A stretch of DNA of 32,691 bases from CAZAFD01 sp964484785 (GTDB taxonomy: Bacteria > Pseudomonadota > Alphaproteobacteria > Rickettsiales > UBA1997), in the NCBI GenBank assembly GCA_964484785.1, contig CAZAFD010000007.1, forward strand, positions 1 to 32,691, read 5' to 3'. Both the position numbers and the translations under genes were made by a program. The notes below the pieces were generated by a model, which had not been told where the DNA came from, did no database searches, and was given only the letters and a program-made list of their open reading frames with translations. This document shows positions 32,297 through 32,691 of the stretch, one piece after another (within the stretch, counting starts at the first letter, position 1; each line of letters begins with the position of its first letter).

Positions 32297-32372
32297 GATA
32301 GTCTTTTCGTATAAGACAAAAATGCAAACGTTAATTCAACAAAGAGTTTTAGATCAAAACCTCAAGTTATAA

Positions 32373-32691
32373 AAATTTGAGAGTATGATCCTGGCTCAGA
32401 ACGAACGCTGGCGGCATGCTTAACACATGCAAGTCGTACGAGAAAGTTCCTTCGGGAATGAGTAAAGTGGCGTACGGGTGAGTAATGTATAGGAATCTAC
32501 CCAGTAATGAGGAATAAGCATTGGAAACGATGTCTAATACCACATACTACCGATTCGTCGGGAAAGATTTAATCTTCGGGTTAAGTTGTTATTGGATGAG
32601 CCTATATCTGATTAGCTAGTTGGTGGGGTAAATGCCTACCAAGGCGATGATCAGTAGCTGGTCCGAGAGGATGATCAGCCACACTGGGACT
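32373..32691 (+). rRNA. rrs: 16S ribosomal RNA, 5' part (cut by window edge)
   Basis: The start is placed by the conserved GATCCTGGCTCAG (32387-32399), which corresponds to bases 15-27 of E. coli 16S. The following text is typical: AACGAACGCTGGCGGC, ACACATGCAAGTCGTACGAG, GGCGTACGGGTGAGTAAT, and near the end GTAGCTGGTCCGAGAGGATG and CAGCCACACTGGGACT. The short helix-6 loop and the 'ATGTATAGGAATCTACC' stretch suit Rickettsiales. About 319 bases (roughly a fifth) are in the window. What follows it cannot be seen. Confidence 0.98.

Larger units (their letters stand above)
31946..32372. other. Gene-free stretch with terminator, rrs promoter and 16S leader
   Basis: No plausible protein gene is seen in these 427 bases. 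They hold the maeB terminator hairpin (31976-32007), an AT-rich gap, the rrs promoter (32118-32146) and a leader of about 225 bases with a perfect 8-bp hairpin. No clear boxA matches the usual TGCTCTTTAACA. Confidence 0.6.

Noticed and set aside
1..32691. CRISPR array, insertion sequence, prophage or replication origin
   Set aside because: No repeated 20-40 base spacers, transposase, phage structural gene or DnaA-box cluster with dnaA was seen.

Overview
The window comes from an AT-rich alphaproteobacterium, most probably of the order Rickettsiales. The indications are a 16S gene that starts alone at the right edge behind its own promoter, a giant VirB6-like type IV secretion protein, a parvulin-type PPIase of rickettsial size, a TrhP-type U32 protein, a CarD-type regulator, a Pif1-like helicase, and several lineage-specific membrane or coiled-coil proteins. 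Family level cannot be fixed by eye. lpxA, lpxI, an LptE-like lipoprotein and an LptF permease point to an LPS-bearing outer membrane, and two peptidoglycan hydrolases point to a cell wall. That argues against the Anaplasmataceae that lack both.

Layout. 1-1621: the start of an LptF/LptG permease (minus, cut by the window edge), then a detached C-terminal piece of isoleucyl-tRNA synthetase (plus) directly in front of tRNA-Arg(ACG). 1657-7559 (minus): a 37-residue membrane ORF, a full-length pyruvate:ferredoxin oxidoreductase (nifJ) and transketolase (tkt). The nifJ-tkt gap holds a promoter enclosed by an inverted repeat and two further hairpins. 7723-10132 (minus): an unrecognised helical protein, rimM and a parvulin PPIase. 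10292-12009: two convergent membrane or coiled-coil genes, one of them mitofilin-like. 12118-15739 (plus): tRNA-Gly(GCC), lpxA, lpxI, an LptE-like lipoprotein, a catalytically dead-looking alpha/beta hydrolase and folA. 15790-18604 (plus): tRNA-Ser(GGA), a membrane-anchored HEFGH zincin, an SH3b-NlpC/P60 endopeptidase, an exported SH3 protein and tRNA-Leu(TAA). 18630-25595 (plus): the giant VirB6-like protein, a strong terminator, then rpsB-tsf. 25619-28364 (minus): a Pif1-like helicase and an M23 endopeptidase. 28485-31945 (plus): carD, trhP and a malic enzyme without the usual C-terminal PTA-like domain. 31946-32691: a terminator, a perfect-consensus rrs promoter, a leader, and the first 319 bases of 16S rRNA.

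How the genes fit together. The malic enzyme makes pyruvate from malate, and PFOR would turn pyruvate into acetyl-CoA with electrons going to ferredoxin. Transketolase serves the non-oxidative pentose phosphate pathway. PFOR is unusual in a Rickettsiales-like genome and suggests low-oxygen metabolism. The 15.9-23.6 kb stretch looks like a surface or host-interaction block: a zincin, a wall endopeptidase, an SH3 protein and a T4SS channel subunit, punctuated by tRNA genes. The best candidates for something new are that block, the split or relic ileS, the hairpin-rich nifJ control region and the inactivated hydrolase. No IS element, prophage or CRISPR array is visible.
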